The notes: a model not told the origin generated them from the letters alone. 64,000 bases of DNA from an uncultured Collinsella sp. (GCA_958369225.1 CATXID010000001.1:62001-126000), one strand, 5' to 3'; numbered from the stretch's first letter, positions 33,361 through 42,417 are shown. Made by a program: numbers and translations.

Positions 33361-34392
33361 ATGCCGGATAACGGGTCAATACAAAAAAGAGACGCGCGCG
33401 AGATGGCTCATGGGCGTCCTGTCCAGATAACCGAGCACACGACGGTAACCGAGCTGCAGCCCAGTCTGTCCGATGTCGTGTGCGCAAACAAAAAGCTGCA
33501 GATCGGTATCATCGTTGCGCTCGTGGTACTGGCGCTGCTGTCGGGCTTTGTAGCTCGTCCGCATTTCGCCGATACCAAAACTTGGGATTCCACCATCGAG
33601 GTTATCGACCAAAAGAAAGGCAATGTTTTGGCGCTCACGGCTTCATGCATTGCTCTATCTGCGGGCATTACCGCGCTGCCTGGTGATACGGGAACGCCGG
33701 TTGCCGAGCAGCTCGCACAGCTTTCGGGCAACTTGGGCATCGTGCTTGCCGTGCTATACCTAGAGAAATATCTGCTCACGATTTTGTGGTCGGTTGGCTT
33801 GGGCATCTTAATCCCGTTTGCGTTGGTGCTCTTTGCGGTGTCGCTCGGCATTCACGGGCGCTGGAGCACGAGCACCGTCCTGCGCCGTGTGGCGATACGC
33901 GTGCTGGTGGTTGCCGTAATCGGCATGGCGCTCGTGCCCGCGAGCGTATGGGTGTCGCAGAAGGTCGATGAAACGTATCGCGTAAGTATTGAGCAGGCTG
34001 AGCAAAAGGCTGCGGACGCTGCGGTTGCGGCTGACACCACGAACAAGTCAGGTGAGACCAGCTCAAAATCGAACAAGAAAAAATCCGAGGCCACGGAGTC
34101 CAAAAACGTGCTCGAGCAGTTGACTGATGGGGCATCGAGCCTTGTTACGTCGGTAACCAGCGGTGCCAAGCAGATGACCGACGAGATCGTGCAGCAGGTG
34201 ACCGACCTCATCGAAGGCGTCATTGTGATGATCGTGACCTCGTGTGTGATTCCTCTACTGGTGCTCGTGGCGTTCCTATGGCTAGGACACGTGCTGCTGG
34301 GGATCGATATCTCCGGTCCCGCGAACTATCTGACGGGTCGTTTCTTGAGCGCTCCGTCCAGACATGCCAAGAAGAGCGGGCAGTCTGAGTAG
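33361..34392 (+). CDS. Membrane protein, unknown function
   Basis: I do not recognise a family. The 343-residue protein has a cytoplasmic start, a first span at about residues 47-65, two or three central spans (LGIVLAVLYLEKYLLTILWS, LIPFALVLFAVSLGIH, AIRVLVVAVIGMALVPASVW), a long helical hydrophilic segment with Lys/Ser-rich linker (~200-280), and a final span (VIVMIVTSCVIPLLVLVAFL). AGGAGG lies just before ATG 33361. It stands alone between lacF and lacA with its own terminator, so a lac role is doubtful. Confidence 0.65.
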   Translation: MPDNGSIQKRDAREMAHGRPVQITEHTTVTELQPSLSDVVCANKKLQIGIIVALVVLALLSGFVARPHFADTKTWDSTIEVIDQKKGNVLALTASCIALSAGITALPGDTGTPVAEQLAQLSGNLGIVLAVLYLEKYLLTILWSVGLGILIPFALVLFAVSLGIHGRWSTSTVLRRVAIRVLVVAVIGMALVPASVWVSQKVDETYRVSIEQAEQKAADAAVAADTTNKSGETSSKSNKKKSEATESKNVLEQLTDGASSLVTSVTSGAKQMTDEIVQQVTDLIEGVIVMIVTSCVIPLLVLVAFLWLGHVLLGIDISGPANYLTGRFLSAPSRHAKKSGQSE

Positions 34393-34426
34393 GCGGCAAA
34401 GCGATCTTTGGAAGATCAACCGTGAG

Positions 34427-34462
34427 AAGGGCGGACGAGACACGTTCTCGGCCGCCCTTTTG
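34427..34462 (+). terminator. Terminator after the membrane protein gene
   Basis: AAGGGCGG / CCGCCCTT arms with a small inner stem (GAGA/TCTC), followed by TTTT. Confidence 0.65.
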
Positions 34463-34517
34463 CTTGTTGAACACATGGTCGCTACGTCCGTGCCCAGTCC
34501 AAATGGTCAGCAATCAT

Positions 34518-34607
34518 CTGTGAACGGTATTTGTTCAAAAAAGAACAAAGATAAACAAATAGTTGTTGCAGTTACTGTTCGAATGTGTTCAAATAAACAT
34601 GAACAGT
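34518..34607 (+). promoter_or_regulatory. Regulatory region of lacA: CCGTT box and DeoR/LacR-type inverted repeats
   Basis: CTGTGAACGGT (34518-34528) is an inverted CCGTT box. TTTGTTC-AAAAAA-GAACAAA (34530-34549) is a perfect inverted repeat. ACTGTTC (34574-34580) and GAACAGT (34601-34607) form a further spaced pair around TGTTCAAATAAACA. TGTTC/GAACA half-sites like these bind DeoR-family LacR regulators, so one of the two DeoR proteins in the window may act here. Confidence 0.45.
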
Positions 34608-34699
34608 GAAGAACCGCACATTCAGATGCCCGGACCTGAACGCGATTCAACACTTCCAAACAGAAACTACGCACCTGCGTATCTCTCAAGGAGGATGTC

Positions 34700-35128
34700 A
34701 TGAGGGTTGTAATCGCTTCCGATGCCGACGGTATGTCGATGAAGGAGTCCATCAAGGAGATGCTCATCGCCGACGGTCACGAGGTCGTCGACTATTCCGA
34801 GACCCCTGCCGCGGACTTTGTCGATTCCGCGACTGCCGTTGCCAAGGACCTGCTGGAGCACAAGGATTCCCAGGGCTTCGCATTCGATAAGTACGGCGTC
34901 GGCTCCTATATGGCCGCCGTCAAGATCAAGGGCATGGTCGTCGCCAACATTTCCGACGAGCGTTCCGCCTACATGACCCGCGAGCACAACGGCTCGCGCA
35001 TGGTCACCATGGGCCCGGGCGTTGTGGGCACCGAGGTCGCCAAGAAGATCGCCCGCGAGTTCCTGCGTGCACAGTACGCCGGCGGCCGTCACCAGATCCG
35101 TGTCGACATGCTCAACAAGATGGCCTAA
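34700..35128 (+). CDS. lacA: Galactose-6-phosphate isomerase subunit A
   Basis: The 142-residue protein is a RpiB/LacAB-fold sugar-phosphate isomerase subunit. MRVVIASDADGMSMKESIKE is the typical N-terminus and the C-terminal VTMGPGVVGTEVAKKIAREF matches LacA. With LacB it converts galactose-6-phosphate into tagatose-6-phosphate. GGAGG precedes ATG 34700. LacB follows after 63 bp. In LacA subunits the catalytic Cys of LacB is absent, as it is here. Confidence 0.92.
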   Translation: MRVVIASDADGMSMKESIKEMLIADGHEVVDYSETPAADFVDSATAVAKDLLEHKDSQGFAFDKYGVGSYMAAVKIKGMVVANISDERSAYMTREHNGSRMVTMGPGVVGTEVAKKIAREFLRAQYAGGRHQIRVDMLNKMA

Positions 35129-35191
35129 CGAGAGCCACCGAGAACTCGAACTTCTACCTCAACTTGTGAATTCAGACGAAAGGACGTTCTG

Positions 35192-35716
35192 ATGAAGAAG
35201 ACCATCGCAATCGGTTGCGACCATATCGTTACGGACGAGAAGATCTATCTGGCCGACCGCCTGGAGCAGGCTGGCTACAAGGTGCTCGACTGCGGCACCT
35301 ACAGCCACACCCGTACGCACTATCCCATCTACGGTAAGGCCGTGGGCGAGGCTGTTGCCAGCGGCAAGGCCGACTTTGGCGTGGCCCTGTGCGGCACCGG
35401 CATCGGCATCACCAACGCCGTCAACAAGGTTCCCGGCGCCCGCTGCGCCCTGGTTCGCGACATGACCTCTGCCCTGTATGCTCGTCGCGAGCTCAACGCC
35501 AACATCGTGGGCTTTGGCGGCAAGATCACCGGCGAGTTCCTGATGGCCGATATCATGCTTGCCTTCCTGGAGGAGCCCTACGAGAAGACCCCCGAGCACG
35601 ATGCCCTGATCGCCAAGATCGATGCCTGCAATAAGGCCGACGCCGAGGCTCAGGCTGACCCGCACTTCTTTGACGAGTTCCTCGAGAAGTGGGACCGCGG
35701 CGAGTATCACGACTAA
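35192..35716 (+). CDS. lacB: Galactose-6-phosphate isomerase subunit B
   Basis: The 174-residue protein has MKKTIAIGCDHIVTDEKIYL, the catalytic Cys in FGVALCGTGIGITNAVNKVP and the long C-terminal tail typical of LacB (HFFDEFLEKWDRGEYHD). It pairs with LacA in the tagatose-6-phosphate pathway. A conserved repeat hairpin begins 4 nt after its stop codon. Confidence 0.93.
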   Translation: MKKTIAIGCDHIVTDEKIYLADRLEQAGYKVLDCGTYSHTRTHYPIYGKAVGEAVASGKADFGVALCGTGIGITNAVNKVPGARCALVRDMTSALYARRELNANIVGFGGKITGEFLMADIMLAFLEEPYEKTPEHDALIAKIDACNKADAEAQADPHFFDEFLEKWDRGEYHD

Positions 35717-35720
35717 GGAG

Positions 35721-35776
35721 GTTACGCGGTTTTACCAAACCGCGTAACGGGTCGACGCTGCGCGGCGCTCGCTGAC
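35721..35776 (+). repeat. Post-stop structured repeat, short form (after lacB)
   Basis: GTTACGCGGTTT-TACC-AAACCGCGTAAC forms a 12-bp perfect hairpin. GTCGACGCTGC and GCTCGCTGACG follow, the outer parts of the longer element seen at 37872, with the middle missing. Confidence 0.65.
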
Positions 35777-35999
35777 GTTGAGGGTGCCTGTGGGGTCGCC
35801 GCTGTTGTTGCGAAGCTTTCTGGTTCGGTAAGCTGCTCCGATAACACGTTTGCTTGCTTGGCTTGAGTGCTTCGTTTTGGCGGGACCCGGTATTCTGCAG
35901 CTTTTCAATTGACGGCTCGCGTTTCTGTGAGGGGGCGCGGGCCGGTTTTCTATCAGCCCTATTGACTTGGCGGGCTGTCGTAAGAAAGGGAAGGCTCCT
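35777..35999 (+). other. Non-coding gap before lacX
   Basis: I see no convincing gene. Downstream of the short repeat the sequence holds only a weak ribosome binding site (AAGGGAAGG) for the next gene. Confidence 0.4.
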
Positions 36000-36881
36000 A
36001 TGGAGTTTGTTCTTGATAACGGTTCTATCCGCGTAGCACTGAGCACGGCGGGCGGGTCGTTCACTTCTATTGCGGCCAACGGCCGTGAGTACCTGTGGCA
36101 GGGCGATCCGGCGGTGTGGTCGGGCCAGGCACCTATTTGCTTCCCGATCTGCGGCGGCCTTCGTGACGGTCGCGCAATGACCATGGGCGGCCGCGAGGTC
36201 AAGCTCGCCCGCCACGGCTTTGCTCGCAAGCAGGAGTGGAAGCTCGAGGAGCAGAGCGACAACATGGTTGCGCTGAGCCTAAGCTCTGCCGACCATGCCG
36301 AGTTGCTCGAGCAGTACCCGTATCCGTTTAAGATCGTTGCTCGTTACACGATCGATTCGGAAAAGGTGGCCGTGTCGTACGAGGTGACCAATGAGGGCAC
36401 CGTGGACATGCCGTTCTTTGTGGGCGGTCACCCCGGCTTTAAGTGCCCGCTTGACGAGGGCGAGTCCTATGACGACTACGAGCTTCGTTTTGAGCAGCGT
36501 GAGGCCACCGAGCTCTGTACTGCCGTTCCCTCGACGGGCCTGATTGATGTTGAGCATCGCAGCAAGAACCCCATGATCGGCCAGAACCTGCCGCTTACCC
36601 ACGAACTCTTCGACTTCGCGGAGACCATCTTTGACGTGCTCGAGAGCCGCGTGGTTACGCTGACCAAGAAAACCGAGGACAAGGGCGTGCGCCTGACGTT
36701 CCCCGATATGCCGTACCTGATTGTGTGGAGCAAGCCCGAGGGCGACTTTGTGGCTGTTGAACCGTGGGGTGGTCTGTCCACCTGCTCCGACGAGGACGAT
36801 ATTCTGGAGCACAAGCGTGGCTGCCTGGTGGCCAAGCCGGGAGAGACCGTCACCCGCGGCTTTGAGATCGAGATCCTTTAA
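36000..36881 (+). CDS. lacX: Aldose 1-epimerase-like protein of LacX type
   Basis: The 293-residue protein is a galactose-mutarotase-fold protein of the LacX group: FPICGGLRDGRAMTMGGREV, ARHGFARKQEWKLEEQ, FFVGGHPGFKCPL and VAVEPWGGLSTCSDEDD. LacX genes occur at the end of lac operons in lactococci; the exact substrate is unknown. Here it sits between lacB and lacC, supporting a role in lactose or galactose use. ATG 36000 follows AAGGGAAGG. It is separate from the true galM at 17207. Confidence 0.82.
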   Translation: MEFVLDNGSIRVALSTAGGSFTSIAANGREYLWQGDPAVWSGQAPICFPICGGLRDGRAMTMGGREVKLARHGFARKQEWKLEEQSDNMVALSLSSADHAELLEQYPYPFKIVARYTIDSEKVAVSYEVTNEGTVDMPFFVGGHPGFKCPLDEGESYDDYELRFEQREATELCTAVPSTGLIDVEHRSKNPMIGQNLPLTHELFDFAETIFDVLESRVVTLTKKTEDKGVRLTFPDMPYLIVWSKPEGDFVAVEPWGGLSTCSDEDDILEHKRGCLVAKPGETVTRGFEIEIL

Positions 36882-36934
36882 CGAGTTATCGTATGTTTGG
36901 GGCGAGTTATGCCGCCCCGGAACAGGAGTTCAAC

Positions 36935-37870
36935 ATGATTCTGACCGTTACCATGAACCCGTCGATTGATACGCGCTATCAGCTCGACAAGCTGATCATC
37001 GACGATGTTAACCGTGTGACGCCCGAAAAGACCGCTGGCGGCAAGGGCCTCAACGTGAGCCGTGTGCTGCTGCAGTTGGGCGACGATGTGCTCGCGACCG
37101 GTCTGCTCGGCGGCCACATGGGTGCCTATATGGCCGAGCTTATGGATGCCGACGGCGTCAAGAACGACTTTGTGCCCATCGCCGGTGAGACGCGCATTTG
37201 CTTGAATATTCTGCACGAGGGCAATCAGACCGAGCTGCTGGAGAGCGGCCCGCAGATCGCCCCGGCCGAGCTCGAGGCCTTTACGGCCAAGTTTGCCGAG
37301 CTTGCAGCGAAGGCGGACGTTGTGACGCTTTCGGGCTCGCTGCCGCGTGGCGTCGATGCCGGCTACTATGCCGAGCTCGTCAAGATCGCCGAGGAGGCGG
37401 GCGCCAAGGTGCTGCTCGATACCTCGGGTGCATCGCTGGAGGCCGCGCTGGAGTCCGACGCTAAGCCTGAGCTCGTAAAGCCCAACCTGACCGAGATTAA
37501 CGGCCTGCTGGGTACGTCCTTTACGACCGATGATGTCGATGCCCTGCGCGAGGCGCTTGCCGCCGATGACCGCTTTGCCGGCATTCCCTGGGTTGTCGTT
37601 TCGATGGGCGCTGCCGGTTCGGTGGGCTTCCATGAGGGCCGCGCATTCCGCGCTAAGACGCCCGCGATTGCGGCTGTGAACGCAACGGGTTCCGGCGACT
37701 CGACCATCGCCGGCTTTGCGCATGCCATTGCTGCCGGTGCCGATGACATCACGGTGCTCAAGACCGCCAATACCTGCGGCAAGCTCAACGCCATGGATCC
37801 CAAGACCGGTCACCTGGTCATGGACCGCTGGGACGAGATCTACAACAGCGTTGAAGTAACGGAGCTTTAA
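36935..37870 (+). CDS. lacC: Tagatose-6-phosphate kinase
   Basis: The 311-residue PfkB-family kinase has MILTVTMNPSIDTRYQLDKL, the GGKGLNVSRVLLQLG motif and the catalytic ATGSGDSTIAGF loop. Its close agreement with LacC over the N-terminal 100 residues and the position after lacAB/lacX support tagatose-6-phosphate as substrate; 1-phosphofructokinase activity is the main alternative. AGGAG precedes ATG 36935. Its stop is immediately followed by the structured repeat at 37872, which also acts as terminator. Confidence 0.9.
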   Translation: MILTVTMNPSIDTRYQLDKLIIDDVNRVTPEKTAGGKGLNVSRVLLQLGDDVLATGLLGGHMGAYMAELMDADGVKNDFVPIAGETRICLNILHEGNQTELLESGPQIAPAELEAFTAKFAELAAKADVVTLSGSLPRGVDAGYYAELVKIAEEAGAKVLLDTSGASLEAALESDAKPELVKPNLTEINGLLGTSFTTDDVDALREALAADDRFAGIPWVVVSMGAAGSVGFHEGRAFRAKTPAIAAVNATGSGDSTIAGFAHAIAAGADDITVLKTANTCGKLNAMDPKTGHLVMDRWDEIYNSVEVTEL

Positions 37871-37871
37871 A

Positions 37872-38020
37872 GTTACGGCGTTTTACCAAACGCCGTAACC
37901 AACCGACGCTGCAAACCCGCCAGAGCGGCAATCTGCCTTTCAACTTCGGCGGCATGACCAGAAGGTCAATGCCGCCTCGTTTCAAGGCACCTTGCTCGCT
38001 CTGGCGGGTTTTTGCTGTCG
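37872..38020 (+). repeat. Post-stop structured repeat, full copy (after lacC)
   Basis: The element starts 1 nt after the lacC stop. It has a GTTACGGCGTTT-TACC-AAACGCCGTAAC hairpin, the linker CGACGCTGC, a long outer stem (AAACCCGCCAGAGCG with CGCTCTGGCGGGTTT) enclosing an inner stem (GGCGGCATGACC with GGTCAATGCCGCC), and a final TTTTT. Copies at 52371-52517 and 55835-55982 keep the layout but change the stem sequences on both sides. Confidence 0.7.
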
Positions 38021-38053
38021 TTGCCAAAACATCGGCGTTGCCTTGGCCGCAAG

Positions 38054-38109
38054 TAGTCATTGGGGACGTTCTTTAATGACTAGTCGTTTAAGAACGTCCC
38101 CAATGACTA
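38054..38109. repeat. 20-bp perfect inverted repeat TAGTCATTGGGGACGTTCTT
   Basis: Arms 38054-38073 and 38090-38109 are perfectly complementary. The right arm is repeated at 17122-17141, where it is also followed by a galM terminator of the same family. Confidence 0.7.
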
Positions 38110-38113
38110 CACT

Positions 38114-38157
38114 CAAAAACGGTGCCCGTCGGCGATGTTGCCGGCGGGCGCCGTTGT
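38114..38157 (-). terminator. Terminator for galK-galT
   Basis: On the minus strand CGGCGCCCGCCGGC pairs with GCCGACGGGCACCG, followed by TTTTTGAG. Confidence 0.65.
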
Positions 38158-38205
38158 CATGTGGGCGGTTATGTTGTGGCCGCTGATGAGGCTCGAACTC
38201 GCATG

Positions 38206-39825
38206 CTACAGCGAGTCGATAAAGCGCTGTTGGGCGGCGCGGCCGGCTTCGTCCCACTTAAAGACGCCGGCGTTGTCGAGCACGTGGCCAAACACCACGC
38301 CGACCTCCTCGTGAAGGATATCGATGGCGTTATCCGCCGTAAGCTCGTCGGCGCGGCGGGCAAAGACGTCCTCGGCCCACGCGGCATGGCTGCGACAAAG
38401 ATCATCGCCCTCGAGCGCACCGGCAAGATCGTAGCTGGCATCGACCTTGGCTGCCAGCAGATGCTCACGGACAGCGCCAAGCTCGGGAACCAGGCGCGGC
38501 GGCAGAATGGCCAGGCCCATGACCTCGATCAGGCCGATGTTCTCCTTCTTAATGTGGTGGTACTCGGCATGCGGGTGGAACACGCCCAGCGGATGCTCGT
38601 CGGTCGTGATGTTGCAGCGAAGCGCCAGGTAGGCCTCGTAGATTTCGCCGCCGGCATTTCCGCGAGAGTCGACGCGGCGGATGACGGGCGTCACGGTGTT
38701 GTGCGCCACGCCATCGGCTGTGTACGCGATGACGCCCACAGACTCATCGGTCCACTCGCGCCAGGCGAGGATAATCTTCTCGGCAGCGTCGAGCAGCTGG
38801 GCGCGGTCATGCGAGCGCAGGCGCAGCACCGAGAGCGGCCACTGCAGCACGGTACCGCTGACCTGGTCGAACCCGGGCACGCTAAATTGCGAGACCTCGG
38901 CGGCATGCATCATGGGGAACTCGTGCGCGCCGCCCTGGAAGTGGTCGTGCGACAAGATCGAGCCGCCCACGATAGGCAGGTCGGCGTTGGAGCCAATAAA
39001 GTAGTGCGGGAACAGGTCGACAAAGTCGAGCAGGCAGGTCAGACCCTTGCGGTCCACGTGCATCGGGCGATGCTCGGAGCTCATCGTGATGCAGTGCTCG
39101 TTAAAATACGCATACGGGCTGTACTGGAAACCCCAGCGCTCGCCGTCGAGCTGGATGGGGATAACGCGCAGATTCTGGCGGGCGGGGTGAGCGCCACCGT
39201 CGGCTGCGGCGGAGCGTCCGGGGTAGCCCTCGTTTTCAATGCAGAGCTGACAGGCGGGATACTTCTCGCCCGTGTTCTTTGCGGCGCCGGCCGCGGCAAT
39301 GTCGCGCGGATCCTTTTCGGGCTTTGACAGGTTGATGGTGATCTCCAGGTCGCCCCAGTTGGTGGGGGTGCTCCATTTGATATTGCGCGCGATGGCGGCA
39401 CGACGCACGTAGCCGGCGTCGCAGCACAGACCGTAGAACCAGTCGGTCGCGGCGCGGGGCTCGTTGACGCCCATACGGCCGTTGAATTCCTCGTTTACAA
39501 CCGAAGGCCTCGGCATCAGCACACCCATGATGCGCATGGCGATGCGATCGCGGCCCGATGCCGTATCCTCGGCAGCACCGTTGGCAACGGCGGCCTCGGA
39601 AAGCGCGGCAAGCGTGCCCTCCAGGTCAAAATCGGGGAGCGTATCGGGGTGCAAGAGCGAGAGCTTCTCGTTCTGCAGCGCCCAGGCCATATCGAGCGCC
39701 GGTCCCGTAGCGCCGATGCACTCCAAAATGGTGTTGTAGGCCCAGATGCGGTCGTCCTGTCCGATCATCGATCGGTGGATGGCATATTCGATGAGGCCCT
39801 GTGCGGCCTCGCGCACATCAGTCAT
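38206..39825 (-). CDS. galT: UDP-glucose-hexose-1-phosphate uridylyltransferase
   Basis: The 539-residue protein is a type 2 GalT as found in Gram-positive bacteria. Characteristic parts are KPEKDPRDIAAA, CQLCIENEGYPGR, HCITMSSEHRPM, and the active-site segment GGSILSHDHFQGGAHEFPM. It transfers UMP from UDP-glucose to galactose-1-phosphate. The ATG at 39825 overlaps the galK stop as TAATG, indicating translational coupling; an ATG 3 codons upstream (39834) is the alternative. A galE is not in the window. Confidence 0.93.
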   Translation of the reverse strand: MTDVREAAQGLIEYAIHRSMIGQDDRIWAYNTILECIGATGPALDMAWALQNEKLSLLHPDTLPDFDLEGTLAALSEAAVANGAAEDTASGRDRIAMRIMGVLMPRPSVVNEEFNGRMGVNEPRAATDWFYGLCCDAGYVRRAAIARNIKWSTPTNWGDLEITINLSKPEKDPRDIAAAGAAKNTGEKYPACQLCIENEGYPGRSAAADGGAHPARQNLRVIPIQLDGERWGFQYSPYAYFNEHCITMSSEHRPMHVDRKGLTCLLDFVDLFPHYFIGSNADLPIVGGSILSHDHFQGGAHEFPMMHAAEVSQFSVPGFDQVSGTVLQWPLSVLRLRSHDRAQLLDAAEKIILAWREWTDESVGVIAYTADGVAHNTVTPVIRRVDSRGNAGGEIYEAYLALRCNITTDEHPLGVFHPHAEYHHIKKENIGLIEVMGLAILPPRLVPELGAVREHLLAAKVDASYDLAGALEGDDLCRSHAAWAEDVFARRADELTADNAIDILHEEVGVVFGHVLDNAGVFKWDEAGRAAQQRFIDSL

Positions 39826-41030
39826 TACAGCCATGCCGCGTAAGCCCCCTTGTCAGTAATTGCGTAGTGGCGGGCAGAGCCTTCGCCCAGCCAGCTGTTC
39901 ATCTTGGTGATAAAGGTGTCGACCAGATCGAACGGCACGAAGGCCTGGATGGTGCCACCAAAGCCGCCACCGTGAATACGAACGGCACCGCGGCCGTCGA
40001 GCACGTGCTCGGCCAGTGCCAGGGCATACATCGAAGGCTGCTCGGAGCCCAGCTTGGCAACGACATTCTGCAGGTACATGGCGGAGCTGGCGCCGGACTC
40101 GCGCGTCAGGACCAGGAACTGGTCAATGTCGCCGGCGTTCAGGGCTGCCCAGCGCTTGTCGACCAGGCCGTTCTCGTACCAGTAGTGAACGGCGCGCAGG
40201 CAGGCGCGGTCGCCCAGCTTGGCACGCAGCTCGGGGAGCTTGGCGTCAAAGTCGGCAACGTTTACCTCACACAGTCGTGCCTTGCCAAACTCGGCGGCGA
40301 CGTCTTGCATCTCGCGGGGAACGGCGGCGTAGTCGTCGGTGGCGGCCACGTGGTCGGCGCCTACTTTAACGAGCACAAGCGCATAGCCGTGATCCTCAAA
40401 GTTGAGCTCGAGCTTCTGGGTTTTAGGCTGAGCCTGGTCCTCAAAGTCCATGTAGGCAAGGCCGCCCAGACACACAGCGGCCTGGTCCATCAGACCGCAG
40501 GGCTTGCCGTAATAGTTGTTCTCGGTGCGCTGGCTCATCTGGGCGAGCGCGACGGGCTCGATGGCGGGTGCGCCCCAGAGGGTTTCCATGGCACGACCGT
40601 ATGCGGCCTCGACGGCGGCAGAGCTGGAAAGACCGCCACCCGAGGGGACGGAGCAGGTGAAGGCGAAGTCGAAGCCCTGGGGCTCAACGCCCAGAGCAGC
40701 GATTTCGTGGGCCATGCCGCGGACGAGGCTCGCGGACGTGCCCTTCTCGGACTCTTGAATATCCAGCGTGTCGAGCATGATTTCAAACGTAGGATAGCCC
40801 TCGTCGGCGACGCGAATCTTGTTGGAGTCGGTTGCCACGGCGATGCCGTCAACGGCGACATCGAGCGAGCCGGCGATAACGTGGCCGCCCTCGTGGTCGG
40901 TGTGGTTGCCGCTGATCTCGGAACGGCCGGGCGCGTGCACGTAGAGCACCTGGCGGTCGCCGATGGGGCCAAACTCCTCCTCAAACAGCTTGGTGAGCGT
41001 GGCGAATGTCTTTTCGTCGGGGGTGGTCAT
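39825..41030 (-). CDS. galK: Galactokinase
   Basis: The 401-residue GHMP kinase has the galactokinase signature APGRSEISGNHTDHEGGHV, ATP-binding loop VPSGGGLSSSAAVEAAYGRA and C-terminal RIHGGGFGGTIQAFVP. It phosphorylates galactose for the Leloir pathway. ATG 41030 follows an AAGGAAAGGA stretch. The upstream region carries LacI-type operators shared with the divergent regulator at 41369. Confidence 0.94.
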   Translation of the reverse strand: MTTPDEKTFATLTKLFEEEFGPIGDRQVLYVHAPGRSEISGNHTDHEGGHVIAGSLDVAVDGIAVATDSNKIRVADEGYPTFEIMLDTLDIQESEKGTSASLVRGMAHEIAALGVEPQGFDFAFTCSVPSGGGLSSSAAVEAAYGRAMETLWGAPAIEPVALAQMSQRTENNYYGKPCGLMDQAAVCLGGLAYMDFEDQAQPKTQKLELNFEDHGYALVLVKVGADHVAATDDYAAVPREMQDVAAEFGKARLCEVNVADFDAKLPELRAKLGDRACLRAVHYWYENGLVDKRWAALNAGDIDQFLVLTRESGASSAMYLQNVVAKLGSEQPSMYALALAEHVLDGRGAVRIHGGGFGGTIQAFVPFDLVDTFITKMNSWLGEGSARHYAITDKGAYAAWL

Positions 41031-41071
41031 GGGGGTCCTTTCCTTGGCGCGCACGGGTGGGTTTTGCGTCG

Positions 41072-41154
41072 TTATGAGTACGTTAACAACTTGAAGCGGC
41101 ATGAACCAAGTGTTCACGATACCGCACGTTACGGGCTATGTTAACGTACTCATA
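41072..41154 (-). promoter_or_regulatory. LacI/GalR operators upstream of galK
   Basis: TATGAGTACGTTAACA (in 41072-41090) and its inverse TATGTTAACGTACTCATAA (41138-41154) are two copies in opposite orientation, about 65 bp apart. A third copy, GAGTACGTTAACATG, is at 41263-41276 near the regulator. Confidence 0.6.
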
Positions 41155-41203
41155 ACACATCGCTTGTCACTTTTTGAGAATCTGGTAATCGGTAGAAATT
41201 CAG

Positions 41204-41214
41204 CCGTGAACGGT
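41204..41214 (-). promoter_or_regulatory. CCGTT box upstream of the gal regulator
   Basis: CCGTGAACGGT matches the inverted CCGTTCAC box. Confidence 0.35.
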
Positions 41215-41262
41215 ACTGCCGTATGGACTTATAAAGCAGAAGAGATGCAGATAGAAAAAGTA

Positions 41263-41276
41263 GAGTACGTTAACAT
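41263..41276 (+). promoter_or_regulatory. Third LacI/GalR operator, promoter-proximal to the gal regulator
   Basis: GAGTACGTTAACAT repeats the core of the operators before galK. It fits autoregulation. Confidence 0.5.
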
Positions 41277-41368
41277 GCGTCCGACGATAGCGGGCCTCGG
41301 CGCGGGATGTATTTCTGCCCGGGCCGGCATTCACGCTATTCAGATCTCGCAAGGGTGAAGGTGATCCT

Positions 41369-42400
41369 GTGGCAAGGCGCCCGTCCAACGATACCAGTTC
41401 GCGTCCGGTCTCCATGGCCGACGTCGCCCGCGCTGCTGGCGTTTCGCAGCAGACGGTTTCGCGCGTCGCCAACGGCTTGCCCAACGTTAACGAGCAGACG
41501 CGCCAGCGCGTGCAGGCCGCTATGCAAGAGCTCGGCTTTCGTCCGAGTTATGCCGGTCGCTCGCTGCGCGACGGCCGTTACCATTCGGTCGGCCTATGCA
41601 TCAACGATGTCACCAAGTTTGGCAACCTCTCAATGATCGACGGCATCGCCAGTGCTGCTCGCGAGCATAATTGCGCCATCACGCTGGTCGAGATGTCCAA
41701 GACCGAGGAGTTTTCGCTTGCCGAGGCCACGCGTCGTATGGCCGCATTGCCGGTGGACGGCATCATCATCGGCATGAGCCGCATGGCGCCCGATTTTGAG
41801 ACGTTTGATCCGCTGCCGGGCATTGGCACGGTCATCGTTACCATGTACGCGCACCCGCGGGTGACCACGGTCGATTCCGACCATTACGGCTGCTCGCTCT
41901 TGCTAATGGATCATCTGTTTGAGCTGGGGCACGAGCAGATTCGCTATATCGGCGGCCCGTCGTTCTCAGTCGACGAGCAATTTTGTCGCGCCGGTTGGCA
42001 GGATGCGCTCGAGCGTAAACACATCGAGCCGGCAGAGCCGCTCGAGGGCGACTGGTCTGCCAACAGCGGCTACGAGGCCGGCAGATATCTGGCCGAGCAC
42101 GATCGCACTATGACGGCGATTTACGCGGCAAACGACCAGATGGCAAATGGCGCGATTGCCGCGCTGCGCGATAGCGGTCTGCGCGTGCCCGAGAACGTGA
42201 GCGTGGTGGGTGTCGACGATTCGCTCGATGATTTTGTCGCGCATAACGAGCTTACGACCGTTCGATTCGACTTGCATCAACGTGGGCGCGAGGTGTTTGA
42301 GCATGCGGTTCCCGAGGCGGGTGCGGCGGGCAAAACCGTTGCCATTCGTATTCCCGGCCAGCTCATTATTCGACATAGCACGGCGATACCGCGCACATAG
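41369..42400 (+). CDS. LacI/GalR family regulator, probably of galKT
   Basis: The 343-residue protein has a LacI helix-turn-helix (SMADVARAAGVSQQTVSRVA), hinge (FRPSYAGRSLRDGRYHSVGL) and ligand domain with YAANDQMANGAIAALRDSGL and VPENVSVVGVDDSLDD. It diverges from galK with three operators of the GTACGTTAACAT type between the genes, so it probably represses galK-galT and itself. The start is GTG 41369, with AAGGTG upstream. Confidence 0.88.
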   Translation: MARRPSNDTSSRPVSMADVARAAGVSQQTVSRVANGLPNVNEQTRQRVQAAMQELGFRPSYAGRSLRDGRYHSVGLCINDVTKFGNLSMIDGIASAAREHNCAITLVEMSKTEEFSLAEATRRMAALPVDGIIIGMSRMAPDFETFDPLPGIGTVIVTMYAHPRVTTVDSDHYGCSLLLMDHLFELGHEQIRYIGGPSFSVDEQFCRAGWQDALERKHIEPAEPLEGDWSANSGYEAGRYLAEHDRTMTAIYAANDQMANGAIAALRDSGLRVPENVSVVGVDDSLDDFVAHNELTTVRFDLHQRGREVFEHAVPEAGAAGKTVAIRIPGQLIIRHSTAIPRT

Positions 42401-42406
42401 TTTTTG

Positions 42407-42417
42407 CAGGTAAACGG
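42407..42417 (-). promoter_or_regulatory. Weak CCGTT box before the flavodiiron gene
   Basis: CAGGTAAACGG matches the inverted ACCGTTTAC box except at one position. It begins 6 bp after the preceding stop codon. Confidence 0.25.
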
